From: Solobacterium sp. UBA3691
GTDB lineage: Bacteria; Bacillota_I; Bacilli_A; Erysipelotrichales; Erysipelotrichaceae
NCBI GenBank assembly: GCA_002372175.1
Contig: DFIS01000071.1
Location: forward strand, 1 to 28,140
Length of the DNA stretch: 28,140 nucleotides
Direction of reading: 5' to 3'
Shown piece by piece: positions 21,756 to 28,140 of this stretch (the first letter of the stretch is position 1; each line of letters begins with the position of its first letter). The notes below the pieces were generated by a model. It did not search any database. It was not told the DNA's origin and saw nothing but the letters and a program-made list of their open reading frames with translations. The translations under genes were made by a program, and so were the position numbers.

Positions 21756-23872
21756 CACAGATCAATTACGAAAAAGGCAGGATCCCCGGACAGGAAAGCG
21801 GTATAGAGATCCGTCATTCGCTGTGTGATATCTGTTCCCCGGGTATGCACTGCGGACTGGATGTCTTTGTCAAAGACGGGAAGATCCTGAAGGTGGAAGG
21901 CACCGAAGGATTCCCGATCAATAACGGCAAGCTGTGCACAAAGGGTGCCGGCAACCGTCAGTATGTATACCGTGAAGACCGTATCCTGACACCGTTAAAG
22001 AGAGTCGGGGAACGCGGAGAAGGCAAGTTTGAACCGATCAGCTGGGATGAAGCGCTGAAGCTGATCAGTGAGAAGTTCCTGCAGATCCGCAGAGACTATG
22101 GTGCCGACAAGGTGGCATTCTACTCCGGCTACTCCAAACACTACAGGTTCATGTTAAGAAGACTGGCAAGTGTCTTTGGTTCGCAGAACTACGGCACTGA
22201 ATCCAGCAGCTGTATGACATCGGGGCTGATGGCCTGGCTGATCGCTTCCGGGATGCCGATGGGAATGAACATGCCGAATGCGGAGCTGGTGCTTGGCTGG
22301 GGTGCCAATGGTTTCCACTCCCGCTATCCGATGATCAGAAACATGTATAAAAACATGGAGCACGGTCTGAAGGTGATCACCGTCGACCCGCGTATTACAC
22401 CGGCTTCCCAGCGTCTTGCCAGTCTGCATCTGCGGCCGCATCTCGGCACTGACGGTGCTCTGGCTCTCGGCATTGCCCATGTACTGATCGAGAAAGACTG
22501 GGTCTCGCACGAGTATATTCAGAAGTATGTTCACGGCTTTGAAGAATACAGGGAATATGTAAAGGCATTTACACCGGAGAGAACATATGAACTGACCGGT
22601 GTGCCGGCGGAAGATATATACAAGGCAGCCGAGATGATCCATGAGGCTCACGGCATCTGTGTTCCCGAAAGCAGTACACTGGGGCATCACCGCAACGGTA
22701 TGCAGAATTACCGGGCGATCATGTCACTGCTGATCATTACCGGCAATGTGGATGTGAAGGGCGGACAGGTTCCCGCACCGCACAGCTTCATGGAAAGAAA
22801 CTGTGGCTTTGAGACATACGAAGAAGAGTTCATGGAAGAAAGATGGCCGAAGGATGCCCCGAAGGCGATCGGTGCCGACAGATTCCCGCTGTGGTATGAA
22901 CTGCGCAAGGACATGCAGGCAAATGCACTGGCAGACAATATCCTGAAGCAGGATGAGAACTCTGTCAGAGCGATCCTGGCTCTCGGCATGAACTACCGGA
23001 TGTTTACCGAAGACGCAAAGTATATCGAAGCGATAAAGAAACTGGATATGTTCGTTGATGTCGATCTGTTCCTGACCGATACTGCCAAGTATGCGGATAT
23101 CGTGCTGCCGGCATGTACATCACTGGAAAGAGAGACATTCATGCCCTACGCCGGCGGACAGGTATGGATGACAAAGAAAGCCATAGAGCCTCTTGGTGAA
23201 GCAAAACCGGATACGGAGATCATCTCCCTGCTGGCTCAGTACATGGATCTCGATGATGATCTGCTCAAGGGCGGCTATGATGCCTGCCTGAAACATATCC
23301 TCAGAGATCTGCCGGTCACTCTTGAAGAGATGAAGGCATCTGAGAAGCCGCTGAAGCTGCCGGATATTAAGCCGTATGTCTTCGGTACGATGAACGAAAA
23401 GGGATGGCCTACCCCTACCGGCAAGCTGGAACTGTATTCCGAACTGATTGCTGCCCATCCCGAGTGGGGACTCGATCCGCTGCCGACATATACGGAACCG
23501 TATAATCCCGATCCCGAAAAGTATCCGTTCAGACTCTGTGCCGGTGCCAGAATACCGAATGCGCTGCACTCCCGTCTCCATGATGTACCGTGGGAGAGAA
23601 GTCTTCTGCCGGAGCCTTCCGTGGAGATGAGCATGGAGGATGCCGAAAGACTTGGCATTGAGCTTGGTGATGACGTCGAGATCTTTACCAATATCGGTTC
23701 TCTGACCTTCAAGGCGATTCCCACTGCTACCGTAATGCCGGGTGATGTCTTCATCTACCATGGCTACAGAGAAAAGGATATCAACAGTATCCTTGACGGT
23801 ACGAATCTTGATCCGTATTCCGGATTTCCGGCTTACCGCAGTGCCTACTGCGGACTCAGGAGGTGCGCATGA
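21752..23872 (+). CDS. Molybdopterin-dependent oxidoreductase, catalytic subunit (DMSO-reductase family)
   Basis: A 706-residue Mo/W-bis-PGD enzyme. A [4Fe-4S] site is formed by Cys25, Cys28, Cys34 (CDICSPGMHC) and Cys62 (KLCTKG). The PGD-binding regions follow: LVLGWGANGFHS, VITVDPRITPASQ, a mid-region ALGMNYRMF, VLPACTSLERE, and a C-terminal PGD domain. The probable metal ligand is Cys154 in GTESSSCMTSGLMAW. There is no Tat signal, so it is cytoplasmic, and no selenocysteine. The overall look is closer to the acetylene hydratase/polysulfide and thiosulfate reductase-like branches than to nitrate reductases; the substrate is not predictable. It lies between the NAD(P)H flavoprotein and a four-cluster ferredoxin subunit with overlapping start/stop codons on both sides. 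Confidence 0.92.
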   Translation: MTQINYEKGRIPGQESGIEIRHSLCDICSPGMHCGLDVFVKDGKILKVEGTEGFPINNGKLCTKGAGNRQYVYREDRILTPLKRVGERGEGKFEPISWDEALKLISEKFLQIRRDYGADKVAFYSGYSKHYRFMLRRLASVFGSQNYGTESSSCMTSGLMAWLIASGMPMGMNMPNAELVLGWGANGFHSRYPMIRNMYKNMEHGLKVITVDPRITPASQRLASLHLRPHLGTDGALALGIAHVLIEKDWVSHEYIQKYVHGFEEYREYVKAFTPERTYELTGVPAEDIYKAAEMIHEAHGICVPESSTLGHHRNGMQNYRAIMSLLIITGNVDVKGGQVPAPHSFMERNCGFETYEEEFMEERWPKDAPKAIGADRFPLWYELRKDMQANALADNILKQDENSVRAILALGMNYRMFTEDAKYIEAIKKLDMFVDVDLFLTDTAKYADIVLPACTSLERETFMPYAGGQVWMTKKAIEPLGEAKPDTEIISLLAQYMDLDDDLLKGGYDACLKHILRDLPVTLEEMKASEKPLKLPDIKPYVFGTMNEKGWPTPTGKLELYSELIAAHPEWGLDPLPTYTEPYNPDPEKYPFRLCAGARIPNALHSRLHDVPWERSLLPEPSVEMSMEDAERLGIELGDDVEIFTNIGSLTFKAIPTATVMPGDVFIYHGYREKDINSILDGTNLDPYSGFPAYRSAYCGLRRCA

Positions 23873-24378
23873 CATACAAACTGGAACTGGACCTGTCCAA
23901 ATGCTGTGCCTGCGGTGCCTGCGCCATAGCGTGCATGGACCAGAATGATATTGATCTTTCCACCGGTGTGCGTCCTTTCCGTACGGTCTTCCGTCAGGAG
24001 GACAGACGTACCGGTTCAATCGAATACTACTCGATCGCCTGTATGCACTGCGACAATGCGCCGTGTGTTACCGCATGTCCTTCGGGCTGTCTGTACAAGG
24101 ATCCCGAGACCGGTCTGACGCTGTATGACAACACGATGTGCATCGGCTGCCACAGCTGTGCAATGGCCTGCCCGTTCGGGGCCCCGACCTTCGGACCCGA
24201 CAACAAGATGCGCAAGTGTGACGGCTGTATCGACCGCATCCGTGCCGGCTTACTGCCTGCCTGTGTCAAGGGCTGTACATATGATGCTCTGAAGCTTGTC
24301 ACGACAGATGACGATCCGGTACCGGCAGAGTATTCACTCGTTGCCCGCTGTGCCGTATTGTCTGACAGCCAGAAATAA
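23869..24378 (+). CDS. Four-cluster ferredoxin subunit (DmsB/HycB type)
   Basis: A 169-residue electron-transfer subunit with sixteen Cys in four cluster motifs: 12/15/18/22, 58/61/66/70, 91/94/97/101 and 117/120/132/136. The two central motifs end in CP as usual. This is the DmsB-like arrangement that wires a molybdopterin catalytic subunit to its electron source. ATG 23869 is chosen: GGAGG lies upstream and it overlaps the preceding stop as ATGA. A GTG two codons earlier is in the ribosome binding site. No membrane anchor subunit follows, so electrons probably come from the flavoprotein encoded first in the operon. Confidence 0.93.
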   Translation: MTYKLELDLSKCCACGACAIACMDQNDIDLSTGVRPFRTVFRQEDRRTGSIEYYSIACMHCDNAPCVTACPSGCLYKDPETGLTLYDNTMCIGCHSCAMACPFGAPTFGPDNKMRKCDGCIDRIRAGLLPACVKGCTYDALKLVTTDDDPVPAEYSLVARCAVLSDSQK

Positions 24379-24390
24379 CAACTGAATATT

Positions 24391-24498
24391 GTATTTCGAG
24401 CCTGTATTCCTAAAGGAGACCATGGACTGCAGGCCTGAGCTTTGGCTCACAGGGTATGCGGGGAAACCTTCGTGCCTTCCGTGTTTGAAAAGAAATAC
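24391..24498 (+). ncRNA. Structured leader, candidate molybdenum-cofactor riboswitch aptamer
   Basis: GTATTTC (24391-24397) pairs with GAAATAC (24492-24498), closing a domain of about 100 bases. Inside are CCTG/CAGG, a perfect TGAGC-TTTG-GCTCA hairpin with flanking CC/GG pairs, a GAAA (GNRA-type) tetraloop on GGG/CCT, and motif-like GGAGACCATGG and CCTTCGTGCC. An intrinsic terminator follows directly. A multi-stem aptamer with GNRA loop, placed before transport and cofactor-processing genes of a Mo locus, suits the Moco RNA motif. I cannot align it to the consensus here, so the ligand is inferred; another cofactor riboswitch is possible. Confidence 0.6.
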
Positions 24499-24514
24499 CG
24501 TAAGTATCTGTAAG

Positions 24515-24555
24515 AGATCAGGTAATTCTTTTCATTGTTACCTGATCTTTATTTG
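24515..24555 (+). terminator. Leader terminator (riboswitch expression platform)
   Basis: AGATCAGGTAA and TTACCTGATCT form a perfect 11-bp stem with a 12-base loop, followed by TTATTTGT. It stops one base short of the start codon of the S-component gene. The closeness suggests it can act on both transcription and translation initiation. Seventeen bases separate it from the closing helix of the aptamer. Confidence 0.8.
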
Positions 24556-24556
24556 T

Positions 24557-25087
24557 ATGAAAATGACGCTGAAACAACTGATTCTGTGTGCGTATCTGGC
24601 GGTACTGGGAATGCTGGTAAAGCCGTTCCTGTCCCCTGTTTTCAACATGCTTACGGACTTCATCCGTATACCCGGAGGCAGTGTTACCGCAGGTATCAGT
24701 ATCCTGTTTCTTGTCTTCGGCAGGGCTTTGATCAACCGACCGTATACAGGTCTTCTGATCGGCTTCCTGCAGGGTGTAATCTCACTGACTTCGGGCATCT
24801 CCGCCACCGTCGGTGCCCTGGTGCTGATCACCTACTCACTGCCGGGGATCGCTGTCGATCTTGTGCTTGGCAGAACCCATCTTCCGTTACGTACACGGAT
24901 GGTCCTTGCCGGGGCCTGCGGTGTGCTTGCCGGTGCTGTATCCACCAACATGCTGTATTTCCGGATGTCCCTGCTTCCGTTCATTCTGTTTTATACCTTC
25001 GGTATCCTTTCAGGAGGACTTGGAGGTTACCTGGCGTATCAGGCTTTAATACGTATGCCCGAACGTTTTAGAAAGGAATTTCAATGA
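24557..25087 (+). CDS. ECF-transporter S component (substrate-binding membrane protein)
   Basis: A 176-residue, very hydrophobic protein with about five to six membrane helices (LILCAYLAVLGMLV, TAGISILFLVFGRA, GLLIGFLQGVISLTSG, ACGVLAGAVSTNML, LLPFILFYTFGILSGGLGGY). This is the pattern of S components of energy-coupling-factor vitamin/metal transporters, which share a separate A/A'/T module not found in this window. I chose ATG 24557; the frame is open back to 24389 but that part runs through the leader RNA. No clear ribosome binding site precedes it; the terminator hairpin stands there instead. Substrate unknown; context suggests a molybdenum- or pterin-related compound. It overlaps the next gene by ATGA. 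Confidence 0.72.
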   Translation: MKMTLKQLILCAYLAVLGMLVKPFLSPVFNMLTDFIRIPGGSVTAGISILFLVFGRALINRPYTGLLIGFLQGVISLTSGISATVGALVLITYSLPGIAVDLVLGRTHLPLRTRMVLAGACGVLAGAVSTNMLYFRMSLLPFILFYTFGILSGGLGGYLAYQALIRMPERFRKEFQ

Positions 25088-25581
25088 CTAAACACACAAA
25101 AACTCTTTTACTTTTATTGGCGGCAGGATTGATCGCTGTACTTGTCTTCGTCAACCGTCGGCTTTCTGCCGGAGATGATGCCAAAGCTGCGGCTCTGCAG
25201 TTAACTGCGGAAATCGGCGGCAGTGAGAAGACCTATGACTACCGTGAGGATCATCCGTCGTTCCAGGCTTTTGACACCGAGATGCGCCGGAAGAACGGGG
25301 ATGTCTTTCCGAAGAACTACAGCGGTATTGAACTGTCGGTGATCCTGAAAGAACTGGGAACAGAAGTTACTGATTCAACCGAGGTGACTGCGGTATGCGC
25401 GGATAATTACGAGATCACGCTGAGCGGGGAAGAGATCCTGCACGATGGTAATATCTGGCTTGTGACACAGGAAGACGGACAGAAACTGGATGAGGAAAGC
25501 GGGCCGTTCATGCTGGTGGTCAACGAGGATGAATTCTCCACACGCTGGGCAAAGAATGTTGTCAGGATCAAAGTAAAGTGA
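25084..25581 (+). CDS. Membrane-anchored or exported sulfite-oxidase-fold domain protein
   Basis: A 165-residue protein with an N-terminal signal anchor (KTLLLLLAAGLIAVLVFVN) and a domain like the small 'oxidoreductase molybdopterin-binding' (SUOX-fold) proteins of Bacillota: YSGIELSVILKELG, TAVCADNYEITLSGEEIL, ESGPFMLVVNEDEFSTRW and a final NVVRIKVK. I see no obvious Cys ligand for Mo equivalent to that of sulfite oxidase, so it may bind or sense a pterin rather than catalyse. AAAGGA precedes the ATG. It overlaps the S-component gene upstream and the MobA fusion downstream, so the three are one transcription unit under the leader. Confidence 0.72.
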   Translation: MTKHTKTLLLLLAAGLIAVLVFVNRRLSAGDDAKAAALQLTAEIGGSEKTYDYREDHPSFQAFDTEMRRKNGDVFPKNYSGIELSVILKELGTEVTDSTEVTAVCADNYEITLSGEEILHDGNIWLVTQEDGQKLDEESGPFMLVVNEDEFSTRWAKNVVRIKVK

Positions 25582-26699
25582 ATAACCGGATAGAGATCAA
25601 TGAAACTTATATAACCAAGCAGTTCCGCGACCGGATCTCCTTTGATCATGAAGTATTCGCTCTGGAAGTGCTGAAAGATACCGGGCTGGTGCCGAAGATC
25701 CTGCAGAAAGAAGAAATGACTTTGCACATGGAGCGTATGCCGGGCATGACGCTGCGGGAAGTGCTGAAAGAAGAACAAAGTATTCACACCCTGCTCCGGC
25801 GGATCATGACAGGCTATGAAACACTTCTGGAAACATTTAACCGGAAGACTGGAAAATACCCGGTATTGGAAGATCTTAACCCGGGGAATATTCTGCTTGC
25901 GGATGAACAGGTATACTGGATCGACTTTGAGCAGTATCACTTCGGCACAAAACAGGAGGCCGTGACTGCGCTTTGGGCTATGTTCATGTGTCTGGATCTC
26001 TCTGCAGATGATCTGGACGCAGTGAATATGTTTATACCGGGAGAACTGTGCACTGCTGCTGTGCAGTCTGTCTCCTTAACAAAAGAACGGCGCAAAGCAA
26101 TGAAGTCCGTACGCAGTTCTTCCTGTGTGATCCTGGCCGGCGGTGCTTCTTCCCGCATGCAGGGATATCCGAAAGGACTGCTGCATTTGGGTGAGTATAC
26201 ATTTACCGAACAGATCCTTTATCGCACGCAGATCTTTGACCGCATCTTCATCAGTGCCAATACAGAAGAATATGCCCGTTTTGGCTATCCGCTGATTCCG
26301 GACATTGATCAAAGTATCGGTCCCCTGGGTGCCCTGCATGCCTGCCTCTGCGCAGTCACTGATCCGTTAGTATTTGTGCTGCCCTGCGACATGCCTCTGT
26401 TACGTACAGAGACGGTACTGCATATGTTTGCGGAAAGAACAGACGAAGATGCAGTGATTCTTGCCTGTCATGACAGGATCTATCCTACTGTCGGTATCTA
26501 CAGAAAAGAAGTCCTCCCTGTTGTTGAGGAACAGATCCGGAAGAAGGACTTCCGCATGCGTTCCTTACTGGAAAGACTTCATGTACATTACTGTTATATC
26601 GATGATCCGCAGGAAGTGATAAATATCAATACTCCCGAAGATCTTTCCGATATACGTGCACACTTTGATCCATCGGTAATTATCAGGAAAAAAGCATGA
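25578..26699 (+). CDS. Kinase-like domain fused to MobA (molybdenum cofactor guanylyltransferase)
   Basis: A 373-residue fusion. Residues ~1-165 form an aminoglycoside-phosphotransferase/Kdo-kinase-like fold. Candidate ATP-site residues are Lys14 and Glu25; the catalytic loop LEDLNPGNILL has Asp99 and Asn104, and metal-binding Asp116 lies in WIDFE. Residues ~183-365 are MobA, which adds GMP to molybdopterin to give the MGD cofactor used by DMSO-reductase-family enzymes. It shows the nucleotide motif CVILAGGASSRMQGYPKG (one Gly of the usual RMGG replaced by Gln) and LPCDMPLL. The start is a GTG overlapping the previous stop (GTGA), with AGGA upstream. MobA fits the Mo enzyme of this locus; the kinase substrate is unknown. 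Its 3' end overlaps the convergent gene by 17 bases. Confidence 0.88.
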   Translation: MNNRIEINETYITKQFRDRISFDHEVFALEVLKDTGLVPKILQKEEMTLHMERMPGMTLREVLKEEQSIHTLLRRIMTGYETLLETFNRKTGKYPVLEDLNPGNILLADEQVYWIDFEQYHFGTKQEAVTALWAMFMCLDLSADDLDAVNMFIPGELCTAAVQSVSLTKERRKAMKSVRSSSCVILAGGASSRMQGYPKGLLHLGEYTFTEQILYRTQIFDRIFISANTEEYARFGYPLIPDIDQSIGPLGALHACLCAVTDPLVFVLPCDMPLLRTETVLHMFAERTDEDAVILACHDRIYPTVGIYRKEVLPVVEEQIRKKDFRMRSLLERLHVHYCYIDDPQEVININTPEDLSDIRAHFDPSVIIRKKA

Positions 26700-27321
26700 C
26701 GGTAGCCAGAGCAACCAGTCCCTGACAGATCACATTGGATATTTCAATTAGCCAATGGACCCTTGGATCTTTTAAATTTGCTTTAATGCCAATTCCACAC
26801 AGCATAACAAACAGTATTATGGCCACTCCGTACATGACGACCGGCAGAAGGACACCTTTCTGTACAGAAAGACTGATCAGGGATGTATAGATAAGAATAT
26901 AACCAAGCGCCCCTGTCAGGACTGCCGCTGTATTAAACTTTCTGCGTCGGGAATATACAAAAACAAGAAATATGCCTATCAGGAGTATCAAGATCACCCA
27001 TATGATCAGGTTCATATTCATCACATACTTGATCAGCATCAGTCCGGACAGCAGGATACCGGCATTTACGCAGAAGACCAGAATGACAGGCATAACAAAC
27101 TCGATCAGACCTAAGCCAACGATAACTTTACCGGTCGGGATAACAAAACCAAAAAGGATGGAAATAACAGCCCCGATCTTCAGTAATGTGTTGTAAGGAC
27201 CTGTCATTGTATCAAACAGATTCCTGAGTACTGTTACCATTGTCACGGTATAGAAGATCGGGTTGATATAGTCCAGCAGCCCCAAAGGTACAGAAAATTT
27301 GCTGAATGCTTTCTTTTCCAT
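26683..27321 (-). CDS. Integral membrane protein of unknown function
   Basis: A 212-residue protein with about six hydrophobic helices (e.g. IGAVISILFGFVIPTGKVIVG, LIIWVILILLIGIFLVFVYS, YILIYTSLISLSV, VVMYGVAIILFVMLCGIG, ICQGLVALATVMLF). It has no motif I recognise. It starts six bases after the stop of the alanyl-tRNA-editing-like gene, with a weak ribosome binding site, so it is probably co-transcribed with it. It converges on the kinase-MobA gene and overlaps its 3' end. Confidence 0.78.
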   Translation of the reverse strand: MEKKAFSKFSVPLGLLDYINPIFYTVTMVTVLRNLFDTMTGPYNTLLKIGAVISILFGFVIPTGKVIVGLGLIEFVMPVILVFCVNAGILLSGLMLIKYVMNMNLIIWVILILLIGIFLVFVYSRRRKFNTAAVLTGALGYILIYTSLISLSVQKGVLLPVVMYGVAIILFVMLCGIGIKANLKDPRVHWLIEISNVICQGLVALATVMLFS

Positions 27322-27327
27322 AATCTT

Positions 27328-28140
27328 TTACACTGCTGCAGATACAGCTTCCCTGAAGGCCTGTTCTGCAGTCTTTTTAATTTGTTCGATATTTCCTTCG
27401 ATCATGCCCTGCTGCATCTGGGCATTGCCTCCGCCCTTGATCGTCATCGAAGCACGCAGTGTATTGGTGATCTTCTTCAGATCGTATTCCCTGCTCAGCC
27501 AGACAAACCGGCATACACCCGGGGATACTTCTGTAAATACTGCTGAGATCTTTGCCTTGTTCTTCTCGAGCAGCAGATCTCCCAGCATCCTGCAGGCATC
27601 CGCATCCAGATCATTCTCGACCATCACACAGACATCGGTCTCCGGCAGTGCTTCCGCCTTCATCTCGATATACGAACGTTTAATACCGGCAAGTTTACGG
27701 TTGATCTCACGGTTCTGTTCGATGTACTTTCTGACCGCATCTGCCGTCTCCAGGGGCTTTGCGGAAAACAGGTGTGAGATCTGTATGTTCTGATCCGCGG
27801 TATCTCTGAGCCACTGCCATGCCCTCTGTCCTGCCAGCATTTCAATCCGGCAACCGCTCTTATGCTTCTCCACAGATAACAGGTGGATAACACCGACTTC
27901 CCCGGTATACCTGACATGGGTGCCGCAGCAGGCACAGATATCCGTATCTTCGATCGTGACGATACGTACGGTGCCTTCCAGTTCCTTTTTTGAACGATAG
28001 GGAATATCTTTCAGCTCTTCTTCGGAAGGATAGGTGATCTCTACCGGGATATTCTTCCAGATCCTTTCATTAGTTTCTCTTTCGATCCTGTGGATATCTT
28101 CGTCATTCAATTCACCGTCAAAGTCGATCTGGATCACTTC
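27328..28140 (-). CDS. Alanyl-tRNA-editing-like protein with DHHA1 domain (5' end outside window)
   Basis: The frame is open to the right edge, so the N-terminus is missing; a GTG at 28137 is not a convincing start. The visible 270 residues contain the second metal-binding motif of AlaX/AlaRS editing domains (CACCGTHVRYTGEVG) and a C-terminal DHHA1 domain ending in the glycine motif IKGGGNAQMQQGMIEG. Such proteins hydrolyse mischarged Ser- or Gly-tRNA-Ala. The first HxxxH motif should lie just outside. The combination of AlaX and DHHA1 without the aminoacylation domain is the long (AlaX-L type) architecture. Confidence 0.88.
   Translation of the reverse strand, partial: EVIQIDFDGELNDEDIHRIERETNERIWKNIPVEITYPSEEELKDIPYRSKKELEGTVRIVTIEDTDICACCGTHVRYTGEVGVIHLLSVEKHKSGCRIEMLAGQRAWQWLRDTADQNIQISHLFSAKPLETADAVRKYIEQNREINRKLAGIKRSYIEMKAEALPETDVCVMVENDLDADACRMLGDLLLEKNKAKISAVFTEVSPGVCRFVWLSREYDLKKITNTLRASMTIKGGGNAQMQQGMIEGNIEQIKKTAEQAFREAVSAAV

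Noticed and set aside
23120..24019. 299-residue minus-strand ORF opposite the Mo enzyme and ferredoxin genes
   Set aside because: It is antisense to well-conserved molybdopterin and iron-sulfur motifs; no homology or ribosome binding site seen.
24389..24556. N-terminal extension of the S-component frame by 56 residues
   Set aside because: It would run through the structured leader and terminator. The extra residues are non-hydrophobic and Cys-rich, unlike S components.
1..28140. tRNA, rRNA, phage attachment sites, IS elements
   Set aside because: I looked for a tRNA near secE/nusG and for transposase or integrase sequences around the accessory block and saw none.

Overview
The window looks chromosomal, from a Bacillota (Firmicutes) bacterium with moderate GC and strong AGGAGG-type ribosome binding sites. 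I lean towards Erysipelotrichia or a related lineage near the Mollicutes. The hints are a beta subunit with Asn at the E. coli 526 position and a long extra stretch in the beta lobe. That placement is inference; the gene identities below are firmer.

Right-to-left, 16.2 kb to 1 (minus strand), runs the classical 'beta operon' neighbourhood: rpmG-secE-nusG-[MATE pump]-rplK-rplA-[8-kb accessory block]-rplJ-rplL-ybxB-rpoB (rpoB runs off the left edge). The usual Bacillota order is interrupted twice. Each downstream block has its own sigma-70-type promoter lying on or next to the stop codon of the gene before it. The ribosomal genes keep their autoregulatory leaders: an L1-binding hairpin resembling 23S rRNA before rplK, and an L10 leader with attenuator before rplJ.

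The accessory block (about 4.0-12.5 kb) is the most unusual part. It holds two tandem ECF-type sigma factors, each fused through a transmembrane segment to a large, presumably extracytoplasmic, C-terminal domain. Their first ~300 residues are nearly identical and their sensor domains are completely different. They sit in one operon with two lipoproteins and a small membrane protein. One lipoprotein has the same domain layout as the sensor of the second sigma factor. A zinc-ribbon/DUF4145-like membrane protein is encoded just upstream. Both transcription units begin with the same bipartite element (GTTCAA, 16 bases, CGTCTG), which looks like an ECF promoter and suggests autoregulation.

From 16.3 to 20.3 kb (minus strand) lie a metallo-beta-lactamase-fold hydrolase, a second MATE transporter, and a broken locus where the N-terminal half of a ceramidase-like gene abuts, out of frame, the C-terminal half of another metallo-beta-lactamase gene.

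From 20.5 to 26.7 kb (plus strand) lies a molybdenum-cofactor locus. A flavoprotein NAD(P)H oxidoreductase, a cytoplasmic Mo/W-bisPGD catalytic subunit and a four-cluster ferredoxin subunit overlap by ATGA junctions. A structured leader with terminator follows (candidate Moco riboswitch). It precedes an ECF-transporter S component, an exported sulfite-oxidase-fold protein and a kinase-MobA fusion. The natural reading is an NAD(P)H-driven reductase of unknown substrate plus cofactor supply and maturation genes. At the right edge, on the minus strand, are a membrane protein of unknown function and a partial alanyl-tRNA-editing/DHHA1 protein.
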